Shown piece by piece: positions 28,801-37,192 of a DNA stretch of 64,000 nt. The position numbers were made by a program, and so were the translations under genes. Under the pieces are notes generated by a model, which made no database searches, was not told the DNA's origin, and saw only the letters and a list, made by a program, of their open reading frames with translations. Source of the stretch: Hyphomicrobiales bacterium (GTDB lineage Bacteria > Pseudomonadota > Alphaproteobacteria > Rhizobiales > Rhizobiaceae); assembly GCA_900473915.1 (NCBI GenBank), contig UCNG01000009.1, positions 1 through 64,000 on the forward strand, read 5' to 3'. How positions within the stretch are numbered: the stretch's first letter is position 1; the number at the start of each line of letters is the position of its first letter.

Positions 28801-29064
28801 GACGCCGCCGCCGACGACCACCGCGCCGTGGCCGCCGCCGCCCGTGTGGTTGCCGGCGAGGCGGCGGCTATCGTCGCGGCGGATGCCTATATCGGCGATC
28901 CGAATCGTTCGCTTCCGGTCCGGCGTAGGAAGCTGCGCGAGCAGCTCGCTGACAGCGAGAGCTTCCAGGAGCTGGACCGGCTTTGCGGTAAAATTCTTGG
29001 GGTCAATGTTGGGTTTGAGGGGGGTGAAACGCGCAATGAGCCATGCATTTTGGAGGAAATGTGA
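25810..29064 (+). CDS. Large N6-adenine methyltransferase with possible N-terminal nuclease domain (type IIG-like)
   Basis: A 1084-residue protein. The N-terminal about 110 residues contain IEYEADLRIPAKREEGFGQV followed by KEHA, a spacing that could be a degenerate PD-(D/E)xK or QxK nuclease core. The methylase domain has motif I (DMCCGSGAILAEV) near residue 388 and motif IV (SNPPWLAMSAL) near residue 597. The C-terminal 400 residues resemble a target-recognition region. This layout recalls single-chain restriction-modification enzymes, but a helicase domain is not visible. It overlaps its neighbours on both sides, so it belongs to one translated unit. Confidence 0.75.
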   Translation: MSADVNQAREAILRCRALRQKGAVEAVLRGEFQSWLRRIFPDAGDERWINHYGEGAEAHAKVGVAGGALANRFIDNLIGSTTIEYEADLRIPAKREEGFGQVKEHAAGLIRSGVPISQVRGILSDTVDWYAYDVVLDPGIEPGDCTVDDIELVEVEAFEPAADDEPTAERLTLFLRRHLAREQSRPLIADNLAFDLGLESPAYRRNVDALTGLVQAGRDADPSIALATDLWSHFVDHLEGEGGPFRIGPYVDEVYLTILARLLSANALAGSAIVSDDDELRAILNGSFFQNEYQLDNLVEKDYFGWIAEPAHIAGFLPVAREIQRDLYAYDFGRRAEEDLFGRLMAQLARRSQRKLLGQEWTPSWLARHLAERCLDDLPDGEEPEIVDMCCGSGAILAEVIKAVKARYGYEDIARLGSVATGFDIDPLAVAFAKTTWVITLADEINGAGGPVTIPIYHADSLFAVTPVSASLPMLGESEKIDITLDGETIQLPAGLLQPDHRELFDALIDWAYDEAQQSGGVPPTEDNARTTLDTAAAASNVTLSQDLREASAQALLALARRMKELADAGRNGIWAFILRNTYRPGLLAGRFNGLVSNPPWLAMSALADNPYRDLLSRRAALYGVRPAGQSFLHLELGTTHLLHAVDRYLKPGAAVACLVPGTILNGNHHEKFRQRGYIASDRPVAFNVTEIWQVAPGTFKYPGAALIGKKGADIAAVDHPVGAGAVARPDDVETVDFAIRQIGTTRTAWVLEKGGLPAAPAGGDEVSRQGADIMPRSTVCIEILNDTGNEYRVDTPGPGSEWGFTLKQAKEFKGEKFPGYVAPRFIHRMAQSENLLPFVFGSHRAPVAIPACRDGSGAWQIYEPADIRRMGFTRTARRFTQINDKLATIGDSTLAYRIDFRRKLSIQDFGDDGFVVLSGAGGKHICAACLPVDEAAALVIDQTLYWQVVAEEDDAWFRTGFLNSAALTEAILPFNPEGDFGPRHIHTLPYRLMPPYDAAADDHRAVAAAARVVAGEAAAIVAADAYIGDPNRSLPVRRRKLREQLADSESFQELDRLCGKILGVNVGFEGGETRNEPCILEEM

Positions 29065-31858
29065 TTTCCAGGTCCACACGCCGCGCGATCCGAATTGGGT
29101 CGGAAGCCGGCCGTTAGGGGCCGGCGACATCATCAAGGAAACAGGCGCAGAAGCCACGGCTGACGACGTAGATGCCGCCCGGATGCAATGGGCAAGCGAG
29201 TTTGTCGATCAGTGCATAGCCAAGGGTTTGCAGGCCGTTGCCATCACGGATCATCACGAGATGGTCATGGTGCCCTACGTCCAGCAGGTGATCGCCGATC
29301 GAAAGAAGGCAGACCCGGCTTTTGACCTTTGGCTTTTTCCTGGCATGGAGCTGACCGCCAACAGCGGGAAGCAATGTCTTATAATCTTCGACGCCGCGCT
29401 TTCAGAGGATTGGAGACGGCAGGCCCAGGGCAAGCTCGGGATCATCTATGCTGACCTGGACGAGAAGGCGGCCAAGAGCCCGAAGGTGACTCAGCTTGCC
29501 GTAAATTATGCGGACATCGCCAAGGAACTTGATACGCTCGAAGGATTGCGCGGGCGCTATATCGTTCTCCCTAACGTCTCGCAGGGCAATAGTCACACCG
29601 TTCTGATTGACGGCGCGCACGGTGATTTCCGGCGCATGCCCTATGTTGGCGGTTATCTTGATCGAGGCCAGACGATAAAGACGCTTGGTCCCAAGAACCG
29701 GAAGCGCCTGTCCGGCACCGACAAAACATGGTCGGAACGTGAAGTCTACCCGCTGCCCAGCTCAGACAGCCGATCGGCTGATTACGCGGAGCTTGGTCAG
29801 AACAATACCTGGATCAAGCTGGCGGAACCGACAGCGGAGGCTATTCGACAGGCGTTTCTCGGTCACCAGTCGCGCATCTGCATCGAACCGCCGCAAATTC
29901 CCTCGCTCGTCGTTGCCGAGCTTGCCTTCGAGGGTTCGAGCATCCTGCAGGATACAATCCTGCCGCTTAGTCCGGAACTCAATTCGATCATTGGCGGACG
30001 GGGCAGCGGTAAAAGCTCGCTTCTCGAATACTTGTCGTTCGGCCTCGGGCGAAGTTGCCACGATGCGCCACGAGATCACTATTCCGGTACGGAGCGCTTG
30101 AGCGAGCTGGTAGACGACACTTTGGTATCAAAAGGCGGCCGCGTCACGCTGAAGATCGTCCAGGACAACGCACTTTTTACGATCGAGCGCGGGCAGGCGA
30201 ACGCCCACCAGCCCCAGGTCACCTATCCCAACGGTGATACGCAAACCGTAACGGTCAAAGAGCTGCGGGCACTCTTTCCAGCAGTCGTCTACAGTCAGGG
30301 CGAGCTTGCCGAAATTGGCAAGCAGGCCGGCAAAAAAGCGCAACTTTCGGACCTGCTTCAGTTTGTAAATCCGGAATACAAGCGGGAGGATGATCGCCTT
30401 GCACAGGATATCGAAACCGCCAAAGCTGCGGTTAAGGCGGCGATCCAGAAGCTGGTTTCTCACTGGACTCTGCAAGCCAAACTGCGCCGGTTAAAAACCA
30501 ACCGCGACTCGATCACGCAGCGCGTGCAGGCTCTTGAGAAAACGCTTCCGAAGCAATCGGACGAAGATCGGGCGATCGTCGCGTATTTCGACAAAGCCAA
30601 TGACTTCGAGTTGAAGAGAATTCAGGCGTCCAAGCATGCCGATCAGATTCTGGACGAGCTAAACGCATGTGCAACAGAGCTACTAAACGAGCGCGACCTG
30701 AAATGCGAGCTGACTGGCGATCCTGAGGCCATTGAGCAGGCATATACAGATCTTTATGAGACCTTTAGCGCCGGTCTTAAGAAGCTACAGGACGAGCTCA
30801 AGGCCAGACGCGAAAGACTGACCGCAGCAGAAATGGACTGGACAGGAAAACTCCAGGAGGCACGAGAGGCGCGGGATGCGGTTCTGGAGAAGCTCAGCGA
30901 GCACAAGACCGTTACAGCGCAGATTATCAAGTTGCGCGAAGAGATATCAGACCTGACGAACCAGATGGGCGACCTGGAAGCGCAGCTAAAGGCGGCCGGC
31001 GATCCTGCTTCGGCCCTGCAGCAGGCAGTGGGCGTTCTGAAGGCGACTAACCGCCAGCGAGCAGAACGCACGCAGGAATGGGCCAAGGAAATCGAAAGGC
31101 TTTCCAGCGGCAAGATCAAAGCCGCCGTCGATCCGAATGGCGATACATCGGAGATCGTCGATGCCATGGATATCGTGGCGAGCAAAACCGGATCACAGGA
31201 GGCGACCAGACTCAGAGCTCTTGAAGAGGCTTTGAGTGCTGATCCCGCACCGGATGTTGTGGATCGTCTGCGGACGGACTGCCTCTCGCTTCTGTACTGG
31301 CGTCAGATTGGCTCCGCATCCGGGGAGGATCAGCCCAGATGCGCAGAGCTGATGAAGGTTTTGGGTGACACAGAGAAGATCAGGGCGTCGTTGACCGAGC
31401 GCATTGATACGACGCGGGTTGAGGCAATCAGCACGGCTGTCGCCAAGCCGGAGATTGAGCTCTCCTATTGCGATGGCGACCGGCAGATATCGTTCGAAAA
31501 GGCGTCTGAAGGCCAGAGAGCCGCTGCGCTGCTCTTCATGCTGCTGGAACAGCCCGGCGGGCCGCTGATTATCGACCAACCTGAAGGCGACCTGGATAAC
31601 AGGATCATTACTGACCTGACCGAAAAGCTCCACAACGCAAAACAGAATCGCCAGCTCATCTTCGTCAGTCACAATGCGAACATCGTCGTCAATGGCTCGT
31701 CTGAACTTGTGACTCACCTTGATATTGGCGACAACGGCGAGCGCAAAGTCGCTTGCGCCGGGGCCATCGACAAGCGGGAAATCTGCGAAGTGATCACGGC
31801 GACAATGGAAGGTGGTGAAAAGGCCTTTAAGGATCGACGGAATAAATATGGATACTAG
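29036..31858 (+). CDS. PHP-domain plus SMC-like ATPase (TrlF-type AAA-like ATPase)
   Basis: A 940-residue protein beginning MSHAFWRKCDFQVHTPRDPN. The N-terminal PHP phosphoesterase domain has the HxH-like start (VHTPRD) and TDHHE near residue 72. From about residue 310 an ABC/SMC-type ATPase follows: Walker A GGRGSGKSSLLEYL (about 318), a long coiled coil (about 430-760), signature SEGQRAAALLFMLL (about 823), Walker B PLIIDQPEGDLDN (about 845) and the His switch IFVSHNANIVVNG. Proteins of this layout are annotated as TrlF-family and occur in defence islands. A nuclease or phosphatase gated by DNA-dependent ATP hydrolysis is likely, but unproven. ATG 29036 overlaps the upstream gene by 29 bases. 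Confidence 0.82.
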   Translation: MSHAFWRKCDFQVHTPRDPNWVGSRPLGAGDIIKETGAEATADDVDAARMQWASEFVDQCIAKGLQAVAITDHHEMVMVPYVQQVIADRKKADPAFDLWLFPGMELTANSGKQCLIIFDAALSEDWRRQAQGKLGIIYADLDEKAAKSPKVTQLAVNYADIAKELDTLEGLRGRYIVLPNVSQGNSHTVLIDGAHGDFRRMPYVGGYLDRGQTIKTLGPKNRKRLSGTDKTWSEREVYPLPSSDSRSADYAELGQNNTWIKLAEPTAEAIRQAFLGHQSRICIEPPQIPSLVVAELAFEGSSILQDTILPLSPELNSIIGGRGSGKSSLLEYLSFGLGRSCHDAPRDHYSGTERLSELVDDTLVSKGGRVTLKIVQDNALFTIERGQANAHQPQVTYPNGDTQTVTVKELRALFPAVVYSQGELAEIGKQAGKKAQLSDLLQFVNPEYKREDDRLAQDIETAKAAVKAAIQKLVSHWTLQAKLRRLKTNRDSITQRVQALEKTLPKQSDEDRAIVAYFDKANDFELKRIQASKHADQILDELNACATELLNERDLKCELTGDPEAIEQAYTDLYETFSAGLKKLQDELKARRERLTAAEMDWTGKLQEAREARDAVLEKLSEHKTVTAQIIKLREEISDLTNQMGDLEAQLKAAGDPASALQQAVGVLKATNRQRAERTQEWAKEIERLSSGKIKAAVDPNGDTSEIVDAMDIVASKTGSQEATRLRALEEALSADPAPDVVDRLRTDCLSLLYWRQIGSASGEDQPRCAELMKVLGDTEKIRASLTERIDTTRVEAISTAVAKPEIELSYCDGDRQISFEKASEGQRAAALLFMLLEQPGGPLIIDQPEGDLDNRIITDLTEKLHNAKQNRQLIFVSHNANIVVNGSSELVTHLDIGDNGERKVACAGAIDKREICEVITATMEGGEKAFKDRRNKYGY

Positions 31859-32269
31859 AGACAAGTATCTCTTCCGTTCGGATTATGCTGTTCAAATTGC
31901 GGCACGAAGGGAGTGTCGGTATCGGTAGTTGCGTGCCCCCGCAACCAGTTAGAACCAAAAACCATCAATGAATTCAAACAGTTGGCTCATGGTTTTTGTT
32001 TTCCAAAAATTATCGTAACATATCGAAATCTCGTTTTATAAGCTATATCAATGCCTTAGCTAAAAAAGGTTCAAATCGGGGGTAACGAACCACGCAACCA
32101 CATACAATTGTTATGGGTGAGACATTTTGATCTCGCCGGCCCATGATGCAACATGCCTGTTAACGACATCGCGCTGGAAATGGCCTCACCGCAGGGCGTT
32201 CCCGTGAGCGGTCCAGGCATAACCGCTTCAAATTGTAAGATGGCCTTGGGGAGGTCGGCATTCAGTCAC
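31859..32269 (+). other. AT-rich stretch without a recognised gene
   Basis: About 410 bases after the PHP-ATPase gene. AAAACCAT near 31965 pairs with ATGGTTTT near 31990-31996 across a loop of about 20 bases and is followed by TGTTTTCC, so it may act as a terminator. Base composition is clearly richer in A and T than the flanking genes. From about 32150 the sequence may be further decayed trbI, but I cannot align it convincingly. Confidence 0.35.
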
Positions 32270-32761
32270 GCCGCATCTTATTGCGACATATTCAAAACAT
32301 CCCAATTTATGACAGCCCAACCGGCCCGCTTATCCGGTTTCACAGGGAACGCGAATTCTCGGGCAATATGATGCCGGCGCGCAGTTCGGGCAGCGCCGCA
32401 TCCTCCTCGTCTGGAACCGCCTGATCTTGCCCAATGGCCGCTCCATCGTGCTGGAACGCTAGCCGCGTGCTGACGCTTCCGGCTATACCGGGCTTGAGGA
32501 TGGCGTCTATTACCATTGGTGGGCTCTGAGGAGGGAAGCCGGCCTGTCAACGCTGCTCGGCATCGGCACGGAACTAGCGACTGACTACGAGGACAGGCTG
32601 ATCCGTGCCATCCGCGACGGGGTACAGGACGCCATCAATCAGGCCGGGCAGCAGATCGTCCAGTGCCAGTTGCAGGTCGCGCCGACGCTAACCATCCCGT
32701 AGGGCTTCCCGGTCAGGGTCATCGTGACGCGGGTTTTAGTCCTCGAACCATACAGGGCTGA
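32270..32761 (+). pseudogene. Decayed 3' part of a second trbI
   Basis: From about 32305 the sequence reads as the C-terminal part of TrbI (YDSPTG, then QGTRILGQYDAGAQFGQRR and ILLVWNRLILPNGRSIVLER). It has a nonsense TAG at about 32461, a frame slip near 32325 and another TAG at 32699, within LTIP-stop-GFPVRVIV. The end matches the intact trbI at 21119 in position and content. The amino-acid differences from the first copy are many, so this is a divergent homologue rather than a recent duplicate. Confidence 0.85.
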
Positions 32762-32763
32762 CC

Positions 32764-32997
32764 ATGACAAAGCTGAAACTCGGTCCTCTTGCCGATGACA
32801 AGCCGGTGAAAGTGGCGGTGGAATTGCCCGCGCAGCTCCACGGTGACCTCATCGACTACGGCGCTCTGTTGGCCGATAGAGGTGCGACCAGCGAGTCTGC
32901 CAGACTGATCGTGCCCTTGCTGAAGCGGTTCATCGCCACGGATCGCGGTTTCGCAAAGGCGCTGCGGCAGATTAACCAATCAGATAGCGCCACTTGA
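32764..32997 (+). CDS. Second, divergent DUF2274 protein
   Basis: A 77-residue protein (MTKLKLGPLADDKPVKVAVE...) that keeps the family's conserved ends, including RLIVPLLKRFIATDRGFAKA. It differs in the middle from the copy at 21122-21343. It follows the dead trbI copy just as the first follows the intact trbI. The frame is intact, but its operon is not. The end overlaps the convergent flavin-reductase gene. Confidence 0.75.
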   Translation: MTKLKLGPLADDKPVKVAVELPAQLHGDLIDYGALLADRGATSESARLIVPLLKRFIATDRGFAKALRQINQSDSAT

Positions 32998-33529
32998 CCA
33001 TGCGTTCGCTCAGATCGATCATCTCGCCGTCGACGCTGAAGCGGCCGTCGCCCTGATGGTGGATCAGCCGCTTTTCTTGCCGTGTGTTATCCACCCATAT
33101 GCGCTGGACCTCTAGCACGAGCAGATTATAGCGTTGCGACCATCCATCATCTACGATGCGGCATTCGAGATTGGCCCAGCATTCGCGCACCAGCGGCGCG
33201 TTCACGGTTTTTGCAGCGACGGGTGTGAGGCCGAAACGCTCGAATTTATCGAGCGTTTCGCCTGAACAATTACCGATATCCACCACCTTTTCCGCCAGAT
33301 CGACAGTCGGCACTGCCAGCACGCATTCACGGCTTTCCAAAAGCGCCTGATGGCTGTAATCCCATGGACCGATGATGGTGCCGACCAATGCCGGATCGTG
33401 GCTTATCATCATGTGAAAGCCCATGGTCATCAGGTTTGCGGGACCATCCGTCCCGCGCGTGGATACAAGCAGGATTGGGCCGGATTCGAGAATGCGATAG
33501 GCCTTTTCAGCCGGAAATTCGTCAAACAT
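32972..33529 (-). CDS. Flavin reductase-like (FMN-binding split-barrel) protein
   Basis: A 185-residue protein, MFDEFPAEKAYRILESGPIL, with the flavoredoxin/flavin-reductase pattern (LVSTRGTDGPANLMTMGFHM, VGTIIGPWDYSHQALLESRE, ECVLAVPTVDLAEKVVDIG). It likely binds FMN and reduces it with NAD(P)H or acts with it on a redox substrate. ATG 33529 is chosen because the frame upstream to 33571 has no conserved content. It lies downstream of the three SDR genes in the same orientation. Confidence 0.82.
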   Translation of the reverse strand: MFDEFPAEKAYRILESGPILLVSTRGTDGPANLMTMGFHMMISHDPALVGTIIGPWDYSHQALLESRECVLAVPTVDLAEKVVDIGNCSGETLDKFERFGLTPVAAKTVNAPLVRECWANLECRIVDDGWSQRYNLLVLEVQRIWVDNTRQEKRLIHHQGDGRFSVDGEMIDLSERMVKWRYLIG

Positions 33530-33597
33530 GATACAGATCCATCGTGAATTTGATGGCCCGCCGCAAGCCATCCCTGCGGTGGGCCTTATTCATGCGG

Positions 33598-34452
33598 TTA
33601 TGCGTCGAAGTCGGTGGCGTCTGACGCGCCGCGCCATGCATCGATGTTCTTACGCACGGCTTCCATCTTTTGTTCGGCCAGCATATTGGCGATCTTGCCC
33701 GCAAACAGATGCACACGCGGTTCGGCCACGCTTGCCGCCTGCAGGATCAGCGTTGCCACTTTCTCTGGATCGCCCGCCTGCTTGCCGTCCAGTTTATTGA
33801 GATGCAGATCGAGCGAAGCCTGAGCTTCAGTATAATCGTCGATGGAGCGCTTTGCTACGACGAGACTGTCCTTCGACAGGAAACCCGTGCGCACCGGTCC
33901 GGGATAGACGACGGTTGCCTTGATGCCGAGCTCTGCAAGTTCAGCGGCAAGGGTTTCGGTCAGGCCGGCAAGTGCGAATTTGCTCGCGACATAACTGCCC
34001 CATCCGGCATAACCACCCTGAAAGCCGACGATGGACGCCACATTGAAGATATGGCCGCTACGCTGCCTGCGCAGATGTGGCAATGAATGGCGCAGCACAT
34101 GCAGGGGCGCGAAGACGTTGACGTCGAAATTGCGGCGCAGTTCGGCGTCGCTCAGCGCCTCCACAGCGCCCTGTTGACCATAGCCGGCATTGTTGACCAC
34201 GCGGTCGATGCGACCGAAGGTGGCGATGGTCTTGTCGATGGCGGCTTTCACGCTTGCCTCGCTGACGAGATCGACTTCCAGTGCCAGAAATTGTGCGCTG
34301 TCTTCGCCAAATGCTTGCCGCAGGCTTTCGAGAGTGCGCGAGGTGGCGGCCACGCTATCGCCTTTGGCCATGGCCTGCCGCGCCAGAGACAGGCCGATGC
34401 CGCGCGCAGCCCCTGTGATGAACCAGACCCTGTTTTGAGTTTGTTGCTGCAT
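33598..34452 (-). CDS. Short-chain dehydrogenase/reductase (SDR) 1
   Basis: A 284-residue NAD(P)-dependent oxidoreductase with cofactor motif TGAARGIG near residue 13, the NNAG motif in RVVNNAGYGQQG, catalytic Ser in NVASIVGFQGG and YxxxK in SYVASKFALAG. The Arg in TSRTLESLR suggests NADPH preference. It belongs to the classical SDRs often annotated as oxidoreductase or SDR-family proteins in regulator-linked operons. Third gene of a leftward operon headed at 36019. Confidence 0.88.
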   Translation of the reverse strand: MQQQTQNRVWFITGAARGIGLSLARQAMAKGDSVAATSRTLESLRQAFGEDSAQFLALEVDLVSEASVKAAIDKTIATFGRIDRVVNNAGYGQQGAVEALSDAELRRNFDVNVFAPLHVLRHSLPHLRRQRSGHIFNVASIVGFQGGYAGWGSYVASKFALAGLTETLAAELAELGIKATVVYPGPVRTGFLSKDSLVVAKRSIDDYTEAQASLDLHLNKLDGKQAGDPEKVATLILQAASVAEPRVHLFAGKIANMLAEQKMEAVRKNIDAWRGASDATDFDA

Positions 34453-34481
34453 GAATGGATACTCCTGTTGTTGGTTGATTA

Positions 34482-35252
34482 TTAAATGGCCACGCTCATC
34501 CCGCCATCGGCCATGACGATGGCTCCCACTATGTAGCTTGCGCGGTCCGAGGCGAGGAAAGTGACGACTTCAGCGATTTCCTCAGGGGAAGCAGCGCGGC
34601 CGATCGGTGCTTTTCGGCCATGTTCGGCAAGATAGGCGCGGCCATTTGGCTGGATTGCATTCGTGATATTGGTCACTGCATCACCTGAGCCGACCGCATT
34701 GACGCGGATGCCGTGGCCGATGGCCTCAAGCGCCAACGTGCGGGTGAGTTGCGCCAGCGCGCCCTTGGATGCCGCATAGGCGGCAATTCCGGGAAAGGAC
34801 TGGAAGCAGGCATAGGAGCCGATATTGACGATTGCCCCGCGTCGGGCAGGCATCATCGCCTGCATGGCTTCGCGCGAAAACAGGAAGGCACCAGTTGTAT
34901 TGACCGCAATAACCTGGTTCCACTCATCAAGGCTCATCTCGGCCAAGGGCCGGTTGATGATGATACCGGCATTGTTAACCAGAATATCCAGCTGTCCGAA
35001 TTCTGAAAGCGCTGTATCCACCGCACGTGCCGCGCTCTCTTCCTGCGCGACGTCAGCAACCAATGGCACGATGCCGTCGCGGGCGAGGACCTTGACATTA
35101 TCGCCACGGCCGACCGCCACGATACATGCGCCTTGAGCGTGAAGAAGCTCGACTGTCGCAAGGCCGATACCGCTGGCGGCACCGGTGACGATAGCGACCT
35201 TGCCTGCAAAGGGCAGGTCGTGTTGGGGTGATGTTGTCATTGTCTGTGACAT
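34482..35252 (-). CDS. Short-chain dehydrogenase/reductase (SDR) 2
   Basis: A 256-residue classical SDR: TGAASGIG cofactor motif, NNAG in DILVNNAGIIINRPL, Ser in IVNIGSYACFQSFPG, YAASK catalytic pair, and a C-terminal ASDRASYIVGAIVMADGGMS typical of FabG-like enzymes. The ATG at 35252 has AAGGA six bases upstream; the frame to 35285 would overlap the previous gene. Physiological substrate unknown. Confidence 0.88.
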   Translation of the reverse strand: MSQTMTTSPQHDLPFAGKVAIVTGAASGIGLATVELLHAQGACIVAVGRGDNVKVLARDGIVPLVADVAQEESAARAVDTALSEFGQLDILVNNAGIIINRPLAEMSLDEWNQVIAVNTTGAFLFSREAMQAMMPARRGAIVNIGSYACFQSFPGIAAYAASKGALAQLTRTLALEAIGHGIRVNAVGSGDAVTNITNAIQPNGRAYLAEHGRKAPIGRAASPEEIAEVVTFLASDRASYIVGAIVMADGGMSVAI

Positions 35253-35281
35253 GATAGTCCTTGTCGATTGGGATTTGTCGC

Positions 35282-36019
35282 TCAAAAGGGGCTGGCAGTG
35301 GGACGCACGATGATTTCGCTGACATCCACATCGTCGGGTTGCGAGATCGCATAGGCGATTGCCTGCGCAACCGCCTGCGGGGGCAGGGCAACACGGCGAA
35401 ACTCCAGCATGGCGGCGCGCGCCGTTTCATCGGTGATGTGATCCGCCAGTTCCGATTGCACGACACCGGGACTGATGACGCTCACCCGAATCTGGTCGGT
35501 TTCCTGACGCAGACCATCTGAAATGGCGCGTACTGCAAACTTGCTTGCACAATAGACTGCGGCAGTGGGCGAGACGGCATGGGCGCCGATTGAAGCGATG
35601 TTGATGATGTGCCCTTTGCCCTCTGCCTGCATGACCGGCAGGACGGCTGCAATGCCGTGCAGGACCCCCTTTATATTGACGTCGATCATGCGGTTCCATT
35701 CATCGACTTTTAGCGCGGCAAAGGGGGAAAGCGGCATGACGCCGGCATTGTTGATCAGTACGTCGATTTGCCCATGCCGTTCGCGCGCGAAATCAACCAT
35801 GCGCTGAAGGTCTTCAAGCCGTGTGACGTCGAGTTCCACGGTGTCAACCTGACGGCCTTCGGCTCGCAATTCTTTCTGCAATACTGCAAGACGTTCGGTG
35901 CGGCGCGCACCTATGACGAGATGATGGCCCATTCGGGCCAGATGGCGGGCGGTGGCTTCGCCAATGCCGCTGCTGGCACCAGTCAAAAGAATGACTTTAG
36001 CATCTGGTGATATATCCAT
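35282..36019 (-). CDS. Short-chain dehydrogenase/reductase (SDR) 3
   Basis: A 245-residue classical SDR: TGASSGIG cofactor motif, NNAGVMPLSPF, Ser in INIASIGAHAVSP and YCASK. It resembles YdfG/clavaldehyde-dehydrogenase-like SDRs (EIIVRPTASPF C-terminus). First gene of the SDR operon and divergent from the AraC-type regulator, with about 177 bases of shared control region. Confidence 0.89.
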   Translation of the reverse strand: MDISPDAKVILLTGASSGIGEATARHLARMGHHLVIGARRTERLAVLQKELRAEGRQVDTVELDVTRLEDLQRMVDFARERHGQIDVLINNAGVMPLSPFAALKVDEWNRMIDVNIKGVLHGIAAVLPVMQAEGKGHIINIASIGAHAVSPTAAVYCASKFAVRAISDGLRQETDQIRVSVISPGVVQSELADHITDETARAAMLEFRRVALPPQAVAQAIAYAISQPDDVDVSEIIVRPTASPF

Positions 36020-36155
36020 GTTTTTTCCTCCTTTCCCGCGGCAGTCGCATGCGACACCGCAGAGGGTGGTTGAACGAGAAAGAAGTTAGTTAGGCGGTGC
36101 GGAGCGAGCTAGACCAGGACCTCTTGCATTATTGCCTAAAACTATTTCTTTTGAT

Positions 36156-36175
36156 GCCTATTGCAGATAATAGGC
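36156..36175. promoter_or_regulatory. Inverted repeat between SDR operon and AraC gene
   Basis: Perfect 7-base arms GCCTATT and AATAGGC around six bases, lying 21 bases before the AraC start. A related half-like sequence (GCCTAAAAC) is upstream near 36133. A likely regulator-binding site shared by the divergent genes. Confidence 0.45.
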
Positions 36176-36196
36176 TTGTTATTGTATCCATTTTGT

Positions 36197-37165
36197 ATGG
36201 ATAATCGGCACATAAATACGAGAGAATTCAAGTCGGATACCTCGCGGCAAGCCGAGATGGCGTCGCTGATCCGGCAGCTTGCTCCACATGAGGGTCATAC
36301 GAAATCGCTGCTCGATGGCGTGCGCCTGATGCGGGCGGATCATCCGCTGGGCCGCACGCCGGTGCTTTATGAGCCCAGCATCGTGATCGTCTGTCAGGGG
36401 CACAAACGCGGCTATCTGGCCAATCAGGTCTATCATTACGATGCACAGCATTATCTGGTGCTTTCCGTCCCGCTGCCTTTCTCGACAGAGACGGAAGCCA
36501 GTCCCGAAGAGCCTTTGCTGGCTGTCTCCGTTCGTCTCGACATGACCGCCGTGGCCGATCTGATCATCGAGGTCGATCAACAGGCCACCAGTCCGGCAAG
36601 CCCGCCCGCCGGCATCGTTTCCACGCCATTGGACGCCACACTGGCCGATACGACGGTGCGGCTGCTTCGCGCATTGTGTTCGCCGCTGGAAGCAAGGGTG
36701 CTGGGGCCTGCCATCGTGCGGGAATTGTGTTTCCGCGTTCTGGTGGGCGGGCAGGGCGGTGCGATCCGGGCCGCCTTGGCAAGCCATGGCAATTTCGGCC
36801 GCATCGCGCGTGTTCTGCGGCGCATTCATAGCGATTACGTGCAGCAGCTCGATGTGAGCTCGCTGGCAAGTGAAGCAGGCCTTAGCACTCCCGCGTTCCA
36901 TGCTCATTTCAAGGCGGTTACAGCAACTTCACCCATTCAATACATCAAGTCGGTTCGCCTGCATCAGGCGCGCCTTATGATGATCCGTGACGATGTAACG
37001 GCTGCGGGCGCTGCGGCACGGGTCGGCTATGAAAGCGCGTCACAGTTCAACCGCGAGTTCAAACGGCTTTTCGGTCGCAGTCCCGGAGAAGAGGCGCGCG
37101 AAATGCGCTCCGCATTCGCGCTTATGGCACCCGCGCAACTGGAAGCCGTAGCGGCTACCCATTGA
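36197..37165 (+). CDS. AraC-family transcriptional regulator
   Basis: A 322-residue regulator with an N-terminal AraC_N cupin-type domain (SLLDGVRLMRADHPLGRTPV, VIVCQGHKRGYLANQVYHYD) and a C-terminal double helix-turn-helix (DVSSLASEAGLSTPAFHAHF, PIQYIKSVRLHQARLMMI, AARVGYESASQFNREFKRLF). An upstream TTG at 36161 lies inside the inverted repeat, so ATG 36197 is preferred. Members of this family with such N-domains often control adjacent oxidoreductases, here the divergent SDR operon. Confidence 0.9.
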   Translation: MDNRHINTREFKSDTSRQAEMASLIRQLAPHEGHTKSLLDGVRLMRADHPLGRTPVLYEPSIVIVCQGHKRGYLANQVYHYDAQHYLVLSVPLPFSTETEASPEEPLLAVSVRLDMTAVADLIIEVDQQATSPASPPAGIVSTPLDATLADTTVRLLRALCSPLEARVLGPAIVRELCFRVLVGGQGGAIRAALASHGNFGRIARVLRRIHSDYVQQLDVSSLASEAGLSTPAFHAHFKAVTATSPIQYIKSVRLHQARLMMIRDDVTAAGAAARVGYESASQFNREFKRLFGRSPGEEAREMRSAFALMAPAQLEAVAATH

Positions 37166-37192
37166 CCGAAAGATTCAGGCAGGCGGCGAAAG

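Noticed and set aside
31940..32110. TTCAAATC sequence near 32070 resembling a tRNA T-loop
   Set aside because: No matching T-stem, acceptor stem or anticodon arm could be found; not a tRNA.
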